Assembly (NCBI GenBank): GCA_009937185.1
Contig: JAACCY010000107.1
Span: 1-35,667 of the forward strand
Direction of reading: 5' to 3'
DNA length: 35,667 bases
From: Planctomycetia bacterium
GTDB taxonomy: Bacteria > Planctomycetota > UBA8108 > UBA1146
Part shown: in pieces, positions 1-8,153 of the stretch
Layout of the letters: each line of letters begins with the position of its first letter
Numbering within the stretch: position 1 is the stretch's first letter
Notes under the pieces: model-generated
What the model saw: only the letters and a program-made list of their open reading frames with translations
Database searches by the model: none
Told to the model about the DNA's origin: nothing
Program-made: the position numbers and the translations under genes

Positions 1-1
1 T

Positions 2-301
2 CAAAAAAGCAGGGAAAACACGAAGCACTTCCGAGAGGGAATGACCGCCGCGGGTTTTGATATCGCGCAAGGCGTTCATCCTATTGTTCCCATCATGATC
101 GGGGACGAGCGAAGAACCATGGATATGGCGAGCGCCATGAATGAGAAGGGGATCTTCGTGGTTGGGTTTTCCTATCCAGTGGTACCGAAGGGACAAGCTC
201 GAATCCGTGTTCAGATCTCGGCTGGACATTCCGTAGATCAAATTGACCACGCCATTGCGGTATTCAGTGAAGTAGGGCGTGAATTAGGTCTGGTAAGCTA
301 G
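2..301 (+). CDS. kbl: Glycine C-acetyltransferase (2-amino-3-ketobutyrate CoA ligase), C-terminal part
   Basis: Partial gene: the reading frame is open from base 2 and ends with TAG at 299-301, so only about the last 99 residues are present. The enzyme is a PLP-dependent alpha-oxoamine synthase that condenses glycine with acetyl-CoA, or runs in reverse in threonine breakdown after threonine dehydrogenase. The visible part matches the C-terminal domain of Kbl: FREGMTAAGFDI, HPIVPIMIGD, then FSYPVVPKGQARIRVQ followed by SAGHS. The segment PVVPKGQARIR is very characteristic of Kbl and separates it from the related 8-amino-7-oxononanoate synthase. The PLP lysine lies upstream, outside the window. 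A CCCC-ATGCAT-GGGG palindrome follows the stop at about 307-320. Confidence 0.9.
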   Translation, partial: QKSRENTKHFREGMTAAGFDIAQGVHPIVPIMIGDERRTMDMASAMNEKGIFVVGFSYPVVPKGQARIRVQISAGHSVDQIDHAIAVFSEVGRELGLVS

Positions 302-445
302 GAGACCCCATGCATGGGGGAACTCGGCAATTCAGATTTGGGCTGAATCTGTCGCTCTATTCTGATTCCCGTCAGCATCGTCTCGCTTCCCCTTGCTCCA
401 GAGCATGCTTCTCTCGATAGTGTAGAGAAGAATCTGGAGGAACAG

Positions 446-1759
446 ATGAAGGTTCAATGCCTGAAGGGTTTCCGGGATTATCTTCCCGGAGAAATGCTGC
501 AAAAAGAACGTATGCTGGCTTCCGTCAGGGAAGTCTTCGAGCAGCATGGATATCCTCCTCTGATGACCCCTGCTCTCGAGTACGCAGAGGTTCTTACGGG
601 GAAATACGGCGACGAAGGTGAGATGCTCCTATATCGATTCCGTGATAACGGGGATCGTGATGTGGCGTTGCGTTATGACTTGACCGTTCCCTTGGCCAGA
701 GTTCTCGCCGAGCATGGAAATATTGGTATGCCATTTCGTCGCTACCAAATCGCACCTGTCTGGAGAGCTGAAAAACCTGCACGAGGCCGTTTCCGTGAGT
801 TCATGCAATGTGACGTGGATCTCATCGGGGTAGATAGTGCCGCGGCAGATGCCGAGATGCTTGTCATCGGTGCTGCAGTCATGCAGAGGTTTGGCATCGA
901 AAACTACAAGTTAAGGATCAATCATAGAGGTGTCTTATCAGCGCTCTGTCGCAAGGTGGGTCTGGAAGGATCTGCTGAAGGAGATTTCTTAAGGATTCTC
1001 GACAAACTCGACAAGATCGGCGAGGAAAAGTTTCGGCAAGAGGTCTCAGGGATTCCCGGATTGGATGCGAGCGGACTCGATAGTGTTCTTGCTGTCGTTC
1101 TCGATGCGTCTTCCGATCCCAGAGAAGTTCTTTCTCATATCGAAAAAAATCTGGGTAGTGATGACCTCGCCACTGCGGCAATTCAACGTATGACAGAAAT
1201 TCTTGATATTGTTGAAGCTGCAGGAATAGGGAAATACTGCCAGATCGATCCCGCGATTGCTCGTGGGTTGAGCTATTACACAGGTTTGGTTTACGAGACG
1301 TTCCTCGACGATTTACCCCAGGTGGGATCTGTGATGAGTGGCGGAAGATACGACGATCTTGTTGGAATGTTCTCCGGCAAAGAATTACCCGCTATCGGTA
1401 TTAGCCTCGGCATCGATCGTCTCTTTTATGCTTTGAGTGAGATGGGGCTGATAGAAACGAGCAGTCAACCTGCTGAAGTTCTTGTCGTGCTCTTTTCTGA
1501 AGAATCCGCTCCTGCTAGTTTTTCCGCCGCTTCGGGACTTCGTCACGAAGGAATCAACACCCTGGTCTACCCGAAGGCTGCCAAGGTTAAAAAACAACTT
1601 CAGTTTGCTCAGAAATCCGGCATTCCTTATGTCGTCGTGATCGGAGACGAAGAGTTGAAGAAGGGTACTGTTCAATTCCGTGATATGGATGCGGGATCCC
1701 AAGATGAGATTTCTTTGTCGGACGCAGTGACTCGCATAAAAACTGGACGGACTTCCTGA
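446..1759 (+). CDS. hisS: Histidyl-tRNA synthetase
   Basis: Class II aminoacyl-tRNA synthetase that charges tRNA-His in the cytoplasm; 437 residues, normal for the family. Motif 1 starts at KGFRDYLPGEM near the N terminus. Motif 2 (YQIAPVWRAE, then GRFREFMQCD) lies near residues 100-118. The histidine-specific loop LSYYTGLVYE is near 274-283, and motif 3 (ISLGIDRLFYAL) near 320. The C-terminal anticodon-binding domain follows (VLVVLFSEES to the end). The ATG has an ideal ribosome binding site (GGAGGA, then ACAG). It is the first gene of a run in which the next two genes overlap their predecessors by 1 and 4 bases, so the three are probably co-translated. Confidence 0.97.
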   Translation: MKVQCLKGFRDYLPGEMLQKERMLASVREVFEQHGYPPLMTPALEYAEVLTGKYGDEGEMLLYRFRDNGDRDVALRYDLTVPLARVLAEHGNIGMPFRRYQIAPVWRAEKPARGRFREFMQCDVDLIGVDSAAADAEMLVIGAAVMQRFGIENYKLRINHRGVLSALCRKVGLEGSAEGDFLRILDKLDKIGEEKFRQEVSGIPGLDASGLDSVLAVVLDASSDPREVLSHIEKNLGSDDLATAAIQRMTEILDIVEAAGIGKYCQIDPAIARGLSYYTGLVYETFLDDLPQVGSVMSGGRYDDLVGMFSGKELPAIGISLGIDRLFYALSEMGLIETSSQPAEVLVVLFSEESAPASFSAASGLRHEGINTLVYPKAAKVKKQLQFAQKSGIPYVVVIGDEELKKGTVQFRDMDAGSQDEISLSDAVTRIKTGRTS

Positions 1760-2604
1760 TGGCAACACCAAAGGTGCTGCCTCTCCAAGGAGAAGTTTCA
1801 GTCGATGCCACTCGAACGATTCGATATTCCCTGTTCTGTACGGATTCAAATTCCCCGAACTCGCAATCCATCATTTTTATTCCAGGGTTTAAGGGGTTCA
1901 AAGATTGGGGCGGTTGGCCGTGGTTTTGTTCCCAACTGGCAGGATTCGGGCATCGGGTCTTGTCTCTAAATCCCTCGATGTGTGGTGTCGGCCCAGCGCT
2001 GGATCAATTCGACGAGCCTGAAAAGTTTGCGAAGCAGACTCTGTCCCACGACATACAGGACATGAACGTGATTCTTGATGCGGTGATCTCTGGTTTTTCG
2101 GGAAATGGCGGCTCCGTCCTCGTCGGTCATTCCCGAGGAGGATTAGTCGCTGCTCTGACCGCTGGACAACGAAGTGATGTGACAGGAGTCGTCTCTATTG
2201 GAACTCCTCATGATCTGGTTCGGATCAGTCCAGAAGAAATCCGAATGTGGAGAGAAGAGGGGAAGCGAGCTGTCGTGAATGCTCGTACCGGAGAAGTCCT
2301 TTTTCAGGATCTCTCGGTGCTCGAGGATTATCTTGAGAAAGAGGACTCGTACGATGCTGTGAGCGCTCTCGGGAGTGCTGAAGTACCGGCATTGGGGATT
2401 CATGGAACCTCTGACCTTGCGGTTTCTGAAGACTCATTAGAGATTTTGCACTCAAAGGTGAGACCTGATCTTACAAAGAAGTATCTCCTTTCCGATGGAG
2501 GCCATACATTGGGATTAAGTCATCCTTATGCGGGGCCACATGCCCACGCAGAGGAAGCATTGAGCGTGATGAGAACTTGGCTAGAAGAGGTACCCTCCAG
2601 ATGA
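1759..2604 (+). CDS. Alpha/beta hydrolase fold protein
   Basis: Soluble alpha/beta hydrolase of 281 residues with no signal peptide. The nucleophile elbow is GHSRGG (Ser125). The oxyanion-hole region is IIFIPGFKG (about 38-46). The probable acid is Asp219 in HGTSDLAV and the probable base is His249 in DGGHTLG, giving a complete Ser-Asp-His triad. The substrate cannot be read from sequence; the fold includes esterases, thioesterases and peptidases. The start ATG overlaps the hisS stop by one base (TGATG) and the end overlaps the E1-alpha gene by four, so translation is coupled to both. Nothing in the sequence links it functionally to hisS. Confidence 0.85.
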   Translation: MATPKVLPLQGEVSVDATRTIRYSLFCTDSNSPNSQSIIFIPGFKGFKDWGGWPWFCSQLAGFGHRVLSLNPSMCGVGPALDQFDEPEKFAKQTLSHDIQDMNVILDAVISGFSGNGGSVLVGHSRGGLVAALTAGQRSDVTGVVSIGTPHDLVRISPEEIRMWREEGKRAVVNARTGEVLFQDLSVLEDYLEKEDSYDAVSALGSAEVPALGIHGTSDLAVSEDSLEILHSKVRPDLTKKYLLSDGGHTLGLSHPYAGPHAHAEEALSVMRTWLEEVPSR

Positions 2605-3692
2605 AAATATATCCTGCTTACGATCCTCCTGAATATCGCGACTGGGTTGCTGATCCCGATGTCATGGAGAAGTATTCCGCACGAATGAAGGAATCGGAAC
2701 TTTCAAAAAGTCTCGACCAGTTGGGTGATTCTGGGCTTGAGAATATCTATAGGGGACTGATTCGTGCACGGATTCATGACGTCACTTTGAAACGCTGGGT
2801 GCGTACTGGAGTGATCACAAAAGCATGGCTAGGGACCGGTGAAGAAGCCGTGACGGTCGGTGCGTGTCATGCACTCGGGGCTGGAGATGTGGTGGGCCCC
2901 ATGATTCGTAATGCGGCCGCCACTTTTGAAAGAGGACTTCCAATGGGGGAGTCTTTTCGGTCATATCTCGCCACAGGAGATGGATTGACTCGGGGCAGAG
3001 ATCTACATTTTGGAGACCTGAATCATGGTGTTGTGGCTCCTATTAGCCACGTTGGCGACCTTGTGCCAGTCTGCGCCGGTTTTGCACTCTCATTCCAATT
3101 ACGTCAGGAAGCCAATGTCGCCATCACCTGGGTGGGGGATGGATCGACTCGTACAGGTGCTGTTCACGAAGGTCTTTCCTTGGCCTCTGCTCGAAAGTTA
3201 CCTCTGATCGTTGTCGTTCAGGATAATGCCGTGGCACTGGGGACTCGAAGAGATCCACGTCTGGATGAGAGTCTTCGGGGTATGGCGGATTCATACGGGT
3301 TGGTGGGATTGGAATGTGATGGAAATCATGTCATCGATGTTCATGCCAGCGTTCGTAAGGCCCGCGAGATTTGCCTCAATGGCGATGGTCCTGTGATTAT
3401 TTTGGCAAGGACCTTTCGCTTTGGTGGGCATGCCACTCATGATGAGGCAGAGGCACGTGCGATCTTCTCTGGAGAATTTTTCAACGAGTGGGCTCGCAAG
3501 GAACCGACCGGATGTTTCGAATCATGGTTGTCCGATCAGTCCAGTCTTGGCCCCGACCCGGCAGCGACTTTGGCAAGATGGGAACTGGAAGAAACGACTC
3601 AAGTGGAGTCTATCGCCGAAGGAGCACTGGCCAGTCGGGGAGATTCCCCGCCTGATCCCAGCCGAATGTTGGGCGACGTATTCGCTGAATAA
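2601..3692 (+). CDS. Thiamine-diphosphate 2-oxo-acid dehydrogenase E1 component, alpha subunit
   Basis: E1-alpha subunit of a pyruvate or branched-chain 2-oxo-acid dehydrogenase complex, which decarboxylates the oxo-acid on thiamine diphosphate. The ThDP/Mg motif is complete: GDGS (179-182) to QDNAV (207-211). The flexible-loop region RTFRFGGHATHDE (270-282) corresponds to the usual R-x-GGHS/T segment. The length is 363 residues from the ATG at 2601; an upstream in-frame start at 2577 would lie inside the preceding gene, so 2601, which forms an ATGA overlap with that gene, is preferred. The E1-beta partner is not adjacent: the next gene is convergent and unrelated. Whether pyruvate or branched-chain oxo-acids are the substrate cannot be decided here. 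Confidence 0.88.
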   Translation: MKIYPAYDPPEYRDWVADPDVMEKYSARMKESELSKSLDQLGDSGLENIYRGLIRARIHDVTLKRWVRTGVITKAWLGTGEEAVTVGACHALGAGDVVGPMIRNAAATFERGLPMGESFRSYLATGDGLTRGRDLHFGDLNHGVVAPISHVGDLVPVCAGFALSFQLRQEANVAITWVGDGSTRTGAVHEGLSLASARKLPLIVVVQDNAVALGTRRDPRLDESLRGMADSYGLVGLECDGNHVIDVHASVRKAREICLNGDGPVIILARTFRFGGHATHDEAEARAIFSGEFFNEWARKEPTGCFESWLSDQSSLGPDPAATLARWELEETTQVESIAEGALASRGDSPPDPSRMLGDVFAE

Positions 3693-3737
3693 GAATCGGG
3701 ATATTGCTGAGCGAGACTTACGAAGCTTTTGAGTTCC

Positions 3738-4115
3738 TCAAGAACCTTGGCAATCCTCAGTTTCACTCACTGCAGGTGCCGGCGAGTTTTCTATACTGAA
3801 TGAAGTTCCGCATCCGCAGCCTCCATTTGCATTGGGATTCTCGAAGACGAAGCCTCGTCCCATCAGAGACTCTTTGAAATCGACAGTCGTCCCGTTCAAG
3901 AACAGCCATGATTTGGGATCCACGAACACTCGGGCACCCTCAACTTCGAATATCCGGTCTTTATCGGTGGCCTCGTCGACCACGTCCATTCCGTATGACA
4001 TGCCCGCACAGCCTCCTCCTTGAACGTAGAGGCGCAGTCCTCCCTGATCTCCCACCTGTTTCTCATCGGTAAGACGAAGGATCTCCTTGCCTGCGGTTTC
4101 TGTGACGTGAATCAT
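3738..4115 (-). CDS. A-type iron-sulfur cluster carrier (HesB/IscA/ErpA family)
   Basis: Cytosolic scaffold/carrier that passes Fe-S clusters to apo-proteins; 125 residues, slightly longer than the usual 105-115 because of a non-conserved tail after the last cysteine. The three ligand cysteines are present: Cys36 in GGGCAGMSYG, and Cys100 and Cys102 in GGCGCGTSF. The FENPNANGGCGCG sequence is typical of ErpA/SufA-like members, but the subgroup is not certain. The start ATG has a good site (GGAGGA, five bases, ATG). It faces the E1-alpha gene with a 45-base gap and stands alone. An Mrp-type Fe-S ATPase lies about 14 kb away in the same window. Confidence 0.92.
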   Translation of the reverse strand: MIHVTETAGKEILRLTDEKQVGDQGGLRLYVQGGGCAGMSYGMDVVDEATDKDRIFEVEGARVFVDPKSWLFLNGTTVDFKESLMGRGFVFENPNANGGCGCGTSFSIENSPAPAVSETEDCQGS

Positions 4116-4231
4116 GCATTCCTCCAGTTCGAACGGGTTCTCCTATAGGATAACCTTGGACTAGGAGTCTGGCCACGTGAACGCAACGAATCTGGCCGGG
4201 TATCGGGCGATCTGGCGCAGAAGGGACCCCC

Positions 4232-5212
4232 ATGAAGGCACTCTTCGACTCAATATCTCGAGTGATCGTCGCTTTGGGAGCCTGGGGGCTTGTCAGAGTG
4301 CTCTCCATCCCCGGGACAGCCATGGCTCGGAAATGGGGTGTTGTCCTCGGAAATTTGGCCTATGTCTTGTGTAAAGCCGATCGTGATCGTGCATTTCGCC
4401 AGTTTGCCCATCTCGATCCATCACTGTCCTCTCGAACCCGAACTGTCATGGTGAAAAATAATTTTCGAAACTTGGGAAGCATGATTCTCGAGACGATCAG
4501 TTTGGCTCATCGAAGTGATGGTGTTCCTGCCCTTGAAGAAGAGCAGCGTGGAGTCCAAATCGATGGATTGAAAGAATTCCGGGATCGGATTCATGAGTTG
4601 CGTCAGGAGTCGGGAGTGGTGGCCATCACCGCCCATTTGGGGGCATGGGAATTAGGGGGAGCAGCCTTGGGACAGATATTGTCTTCCGATGCGTTTGTTC
4701 TCGCCCGAAGGTATGACGTGGATTCTCACCAAGGCGTGGTTTCAAAGATCAGGGCCAGATTGGGAACGCCTCTTCTCTATCAGGATCAATCACTGATCAG
4801 AGCCATGCGAGCACTGAAAAATCGGCAAGTGATTGCCATGTTGGTTGATCTGGACATCCGTGCCATGGATGGTATTCAAGCGCCATTTCTGGGAACAGAT
4901 GCTCATACGACGACGGCTCCTGCCCGATTAGCTCTTAAAACGGGCTCACCCTTGTTGCCCTACTTTGTTGTGAGGGTCGGGGATCATTATCAACTTCAAA
5001 TGGGAGATCTGATCCCGGTTCCAGAGTACTCAGCGGAAGAGTCAGAAGACCAAATTGAAAATCTGACGTTTCAGATGAATGAGGCTATTTGCCGCGAGAT
5101 TCGTCGTTACCCCGAACAATGGATATGGATGCATCCCCGTTGGCACTCTACTCCCGAGGTGATCGCGCAAAGAAAAGCCCGTCGAGCTTTAAAAAACGAC
5201 TCCGCAGGATAG
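4232..5212 (+). CDS. LpxL/HtrB-type lipid A acyltransferase
   Basis: Inner-membrane acyltransferase of the LpxL/LpxM (HtrB) family, which adds secondary acyl chains to lipid A from acyl-ACP. It has 326 residues; an N-terminal hydrophobic segment (about 8-28) gives the usual membrane anchor. The catalytic H-x4-E motif is visible as HLGAWELGG (His135, Glu140). Family-like segments follow: ILARR-type FVLARRYD, MLVDLDIRA, and the C-terminal PEQWIWMHPRW, which is a hallmark of the family. The start ATG follows GAAGGGACCCCC. The neighbourhood (DUF374 acyltransferase, heptosyltransferase-like, lpxK, hldE) supports a lipid A role. Which acyl position it serves is unknown. Confidence 0.88.
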   Translation: MKALFDSISRVIVALGAWGLVRVLSIPGTAMARKWGVVLGNLAYVLCKADRDRAFRQFAHLDPSLSSRTRTVMVKNNFRNLGSMILETISLAHRSDGVPALEEEQRGVQIDGLKEFRDRIHELRQESGVVAITAHLGAWELGGAALGQILSSDAFVLARRYDVDSHQGVVSKIRARLGTPLLYQDQSLIRAMRALKNRQVIAMLVDLDIRAMDGIQAPFLGTDAHTTTAPARLALKTGSPLLPYFVVRVGDHYQLQMGDLIPVPEYSAEESEDQIENLTFQMNEAICREIRRYPEQWIWMHPRWHSTPEVIAQRKARRALKNDSAG

Positions 5213-5334
5213 ATCGGGCTCCAACGCAAGCCGCACTAGCGAGTTGAGTCCTCACCTTGAGAATGCGGTCTAGAAGTTTTAAGATGTTGCGGATCCCCGA
5301 TCAGTCTCGTGGGATCTCGAAAGAAGAGGCTCGC

Positions 5335-6246
5335 ATGTTTACCTCCAATAATTCTCTCGGCTTAATGTTGCGTATTATTCCTGCCGGAGCAAAAGTTTGG
5401 CTCACTTCCATCATTGTTCTCATGTTCCTCGTCAGTCCCGGAATGGCTCAGGACAATCCTGAACTAAACTGGAAGAAACCTGAGGGCCAAGCGATCTTTG
5501 ATGAAGGCAAAACTTTTTACGATTCTAAAGAATATAAGAACGCGATAGATAAGTTTAAAGCGGCGAGGAAAATAGCGAAGAACAGAGCCACTCGAATGCA
5601 CATCGACAATTGGTTGCTGGCGACGGAAGGCTCCAATGAATTGGATGCATTACGAAAGCAGGCCAAACAGGGAAAAGAATCTGCGGCTTATCGTATTGGA
5701 GCGAAAAATTATCCTCGCTTTGCCCAATCTCCAATCGGAAAGAACTACAAAGACTTTTTAACAGAGTTGGAGACGAAGCTATTCGTTGTATTGGACGATT
5801 TTGAGAGAGTATCTAAGAGATACTCTGAAAAATACGGCAAGAAATTCACGGACGAAGCTGAACGAGTTCAGCAAGGAAAGCGCGCTCTGGAATGGAGCGT
5901 CAGTTCTAAAGCGAATGAACTGAAGATTAAGACTCTCCCTCGAAGTTTGGAGGGATTCAAATCTCTTGTCCTGTACATGGACCTTCCCAAAGGAGGAAGT
6001 CCCTATCAGTTAGTCTTTGTTGTTCCTGGGAAAAGTGAAGAAGGCCTCGCCAAGGTGACCTCTGTACAAAATGCATATATGGCTCAAATGAAGGCTCATA
6101 GAGGTCTTAAAAGAATCGAAATCCCACTGAAAAACTTTAAAGGGCAGGGAGACGTGGAATGGAGTCGCGTGAAGGATTTCAGAATCCAATTCCTTGGCGG
6201 CAAGAAGTTTACAGCATACGTCGATTTCGTCGCTTTGCAGAAGTAA
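5335..6246 (+). CDS. Secreted protein, short helical repeat region plus beta-sandwich-like C-terminus, unknown function
   Basis: Not recognised as a named family. From the ATG at 5335 the protein has 303 residues and begins with a signal peptide: a hydrophobic stretch VWLTSIIVLMFLV ending in SPGMA, with likely cleavage before QDN. In-frame starts upstream (TTG 5257, ATG 5263) would bury the signal peptide, and AAGAAGAGG precedes 5335, so that start is preferred. Residues about 50-90 (IFDEGKTFYDSKEYKNAIDKFKAA) look like one TPR-type helix pair. A lysine-rich middle follows. The C-terminal 110 residues, ending in a beta-rich FTAYVDFVALQ, resemble the jelly-roll end of CIA30/CBM-like domains; that is a weak inference. 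The 3-prime end overlaps the convergent DUF374 gene by 38 bases. Confidence 0.7.
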   Translation: MFTSNNSLGLMLRIIPAGAKVWLTSIIVLMFLVSPGMAQDNPELNWKKPEGQAIFDEGKTFYDSKEYKNAIDKFKAARKIAKNRATRMHIDNWLLATEGSNELDALRKQAKQGKESAAYRIGAKNYPRFAQSPIGKNYKDFLTELETKLFVVLDDFERVSKRYSEKYGKKFTDEAERVQQGKRALEWSVSSKANELKIKTLPRSLEGFKSLVLYMDLPKGGSPYQLVFVVPGKSEEGLAKVTSVQNAYMAQMKAHRGLKRIEIPLKNFKGQGDVEWSRVKDFRIQFLGGKKFTAYVDFVALQK

Positions 6247-6871
6247 GTCCAGAGTCGCCCAGAGGGGAGGAGCCTGCTCCTTCCCTCCATAGTTTTTCAA
6301 AGTTTTGTGACGCGAGCTCTGTCGCTTGATTCAAAGAGTCTTGGAGTTCTTGAGTACGATTTGAATCGTCAGCTCTACGAGATCCCGGGAGTACCGGAGG
6401 GGCGACGACAATCACCGCACGTGTTCCCGGGTACGGAAGAATCATTCGATCCCAAGTTCCTAACCGGTAATATTTTTCAGCAGCAAATCCAAGTGGAATC
6501 ATGGGGACGCCCAGTCTTCGTGAAAGTGCTGCGGCCCCTTCCTTTGCTTCTTGAGGGGGGCCTTTCGGTCCGTCCACAGAGATCACCGGAGAAAGTCCTG
6601 TTTGAGCCAGTGTTTGCAGTCTCTGGAATCCTCTTAATCCTCCTCTGGAACTGGATCCGTGACAAACCTGAACTCCTAGGTGTCGTAATGCCGATCCCAG
6701 TCTTGCACCGTCGTGGTGCTGACTAGTGAGGGCACAAAATCCATTTTGCTTCAGGGTGAAACTCAGGGGGAAGACCCACTCATGCCAAAAGGTGACGACA
6801 AGGTTGCCATGATTTTGTAGGCCTGAGAGAGCGTGATCATATCCCGACCATCTGAGGTCGCCCGAGGACAT
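6209..6871 (-). CDS. DUF374-type lysophospholipid acyltransferase-like protein
   Basis: Acyltransferase-like protein of the DUF374 group. Motifs in order: a WH motif (VVTFWHEWVF, His30), HHDG (52-55), HGSSSRGG (71-78) and VDGPKGP (99-105), all in the usual order and spacing. The length from the ATG at 6871 is 220 residues. A TTG at 6874 is directly upstream in frame. The frame is open back to a TGA at 6923-6925, and the extra residues (RIVARIIES) look like the amphipathic N-terminal helix of the family. A rare ATT start near 6898, directly after GGGAAGG, therefore cannot be excluded. It lies 3-prime of the WaaC-like gene on the same strand, suggesting one minus-strand envelope transcript. The substrate is unproven. 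Confidence 0.82.
   Translation of the reverse strand: MSSGDLRWSGYDHALSGLQNHGNLVVTFWHEWVFPLSFTLKQNGFCALTSQHHDGARLGSALRHLGVQVCHGSSSRGGLRGFQRLQTLAQTGLSPVISVDGPKGPPQEAKEGAAALSRRLGVPMIPLGFAAEKYYRLGTWDRMILPYPGTRAVIVVAPPVLPGSRRADDSNRTQELQDSLNQATELASQNFEKLWREGAGSSPLGDSGLTSAKRRNRRML
6264..6297 (+). terminator. Probable rho-independent terminator of the secreted-protein gene
   Basis: A 9-10 bp hairpin GGGGAGGAGC / GCTCCTTCCC (6264-6273 and 6276-6285, one G-T pair) is followed after a short gap by TTTTT at 6293-6297. It sits just after the stop at 6246 on the plus strand. The same bases encode the C-terminal part of the minus-strand DUF374 protein, so the terminator lies inside the opposing gene. Confidence 0.5.
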
Positions 6872-6986
6872 CAACGATTCGATGATTCTTGCGACAATCC
6901 TTCCCGAAAGGGGTAAGGATTTTCAGATTCGTGTGAAGGGGTTTCAATCGTCATACCTGTAGCATCGCTTGCAATAGGGGGAGGGG

Positions 6987-8063
6987 TCAACCCGTAGATT
7001 CTTTTCCAGCGAGAGAATCACGGTTGATTTTTTCTAATACGTCGAAGACTCGATCGACGCTGATCGAAGCCATGCAATAGGAATGATCACACCTTCGTAA
7101 TAAACAGGGAGAACAAGGAATCTCTGCGGCTAGAGAAATGGCACTTGGGCCATAAGGGCCATGCACTGAAGGATCCTTGGGCCCATAAAGACCGACTGAG
7201 GAGACTCCCAAAATTGCGGAGAGATGAATGACACCCGTATCTGCTGCCACGACTGCTCGACATTCAGAAATCAATCGACCCAAGTCTGCGGTACTTTTTG
7301 TGGGCGGGGCGGCGACGACCTCTGGCGGAGTGGCTTTCAGAAGCTGAGATACGGCCTTTGCATCTGAAGGCCCTCCTGAAATCCAGACGACGTGTCCCCG
7401 GTCTGAAAGACGAGTCGCCAATTGTATCCACTTAGAAATGGGCCACTCTTTGAATCGGCCAAATGCACTGACAAAGGGGTGGAGTAAAATTGGGGCGTCA
7501 AAGGCCGCGTTTTGATTCGGAATATCTGAACCCATTTCGCCGACAGGGGTCTCTCCCGAATAACCGAGTTGTCGCACGAGGTGCATGGCTCTCTCTACAC
7601 GATGTACTCGTCCCGCAGGATGAGAGGGACGATAACCTGACCACCAGCGAGGCAGTTCGCCTCCATCCTCTGGATGAAGTTGCAGTGTACGCCGATGCCG
7701 AGTGAGGGATCGAATCAAAGCGGATCGAAGATTGGATTGCCAGTCGATGATCAGGTCGTAGTAATCTTGGAATATCTCCTGCCTGAAACATTCCAGTTTT
7801 TCTCGAGCTTCACCCCGGGTTTCAGGAGATTTCCACCCATTTCGAATCTCCGACCTCGGGAAGCAAATCACTCGATCGAGCCGGGGATGATTTGCCAAGA
7901 GGGGGTATGAGAGTGATTCTGTCACTGCATCGATACGGGCAGCAGGATACAGCCTTCCTAGCGCTTCCAGAGCGGGAAGGACCTGGATCACGTCTCCAAG
8001 GGCACTGAGCCGGATGACGAGGATCCGCTGCGGTGATAGGGGTTCACTGGGAAGTCTTCTCAC
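6987..8063 (-). CDS. Glycosyltransferase family 9, heptosyltransferase I-like
   Basis: GT9 (ADP-heptose:LPS heptosyltransferase) family member, 358 residues from a GTG start. The N-terminal Rossmann start is ILVIRLSALGDVIQVLPALEAL, here cited only as the RLSALGD motif at 18-24. The C-terminal nucleotide-sugar site is ADTGVIHLSAILG then GLYGP. A cysteine cluster near the end (IPCSPCLLRRC) is shared with many WaaF/WaaC-like proteins. It probably adds a heptose, or another sugar from an ADP/UDP donor, to the inner core on the cytoplasmic face. It is divergent from the FGGY-like gene with a 90-base gap. Donor and acceptor cannot be read from the sequence, so no gene symbol is given. Confidence 0.87.
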   Translation of the reverse strand: MRRLPSEPLSPQRILVIRLSALGDVIQVLPALEALGRLYPAARIDAVTESLSYPLLANHPRLDRVICFPRSEIRNGWKSPETRGEAREKLECFRQEIFQDYYDLIIDWQSNLRSALIRSLTRHRRTLQLHPEDGGELPRWWSGYRPSHPAGRVHRVERAMHLVRQLGYSGETPVGEMGSDIPNQNAAFDAPILLHPFVSAFGRFKEWPISKWIQLATRLSDRGHVVWISGGPSDAKAVSQLLKATPPEVVAAPPTKSTADLGRLISECRAVVAADTGVIHLSAILGVSSVGLYGPKDPSVHGPYGPSAISLAAEIPCSPCLLRRCDHSYCMASISVDRVFDVLEKINRDSLAGKESTG

Positions 8064-8153
8064 GTGGGGTAGAATGACGGGTGTCAGGGGTAAAGGGAAC
8101 CCGATTCCGCGGGGGAATTTTATCCATCATCTGAACTGTCGAGGAGGCGTCCT

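Noticed and set aside
1385-1849. A 154-codon open frame antisense to hisS.
   Set aside because: It lies wholly opposite hisS and the hydrolase start, both clearly real; its sequence shows no family pattern.
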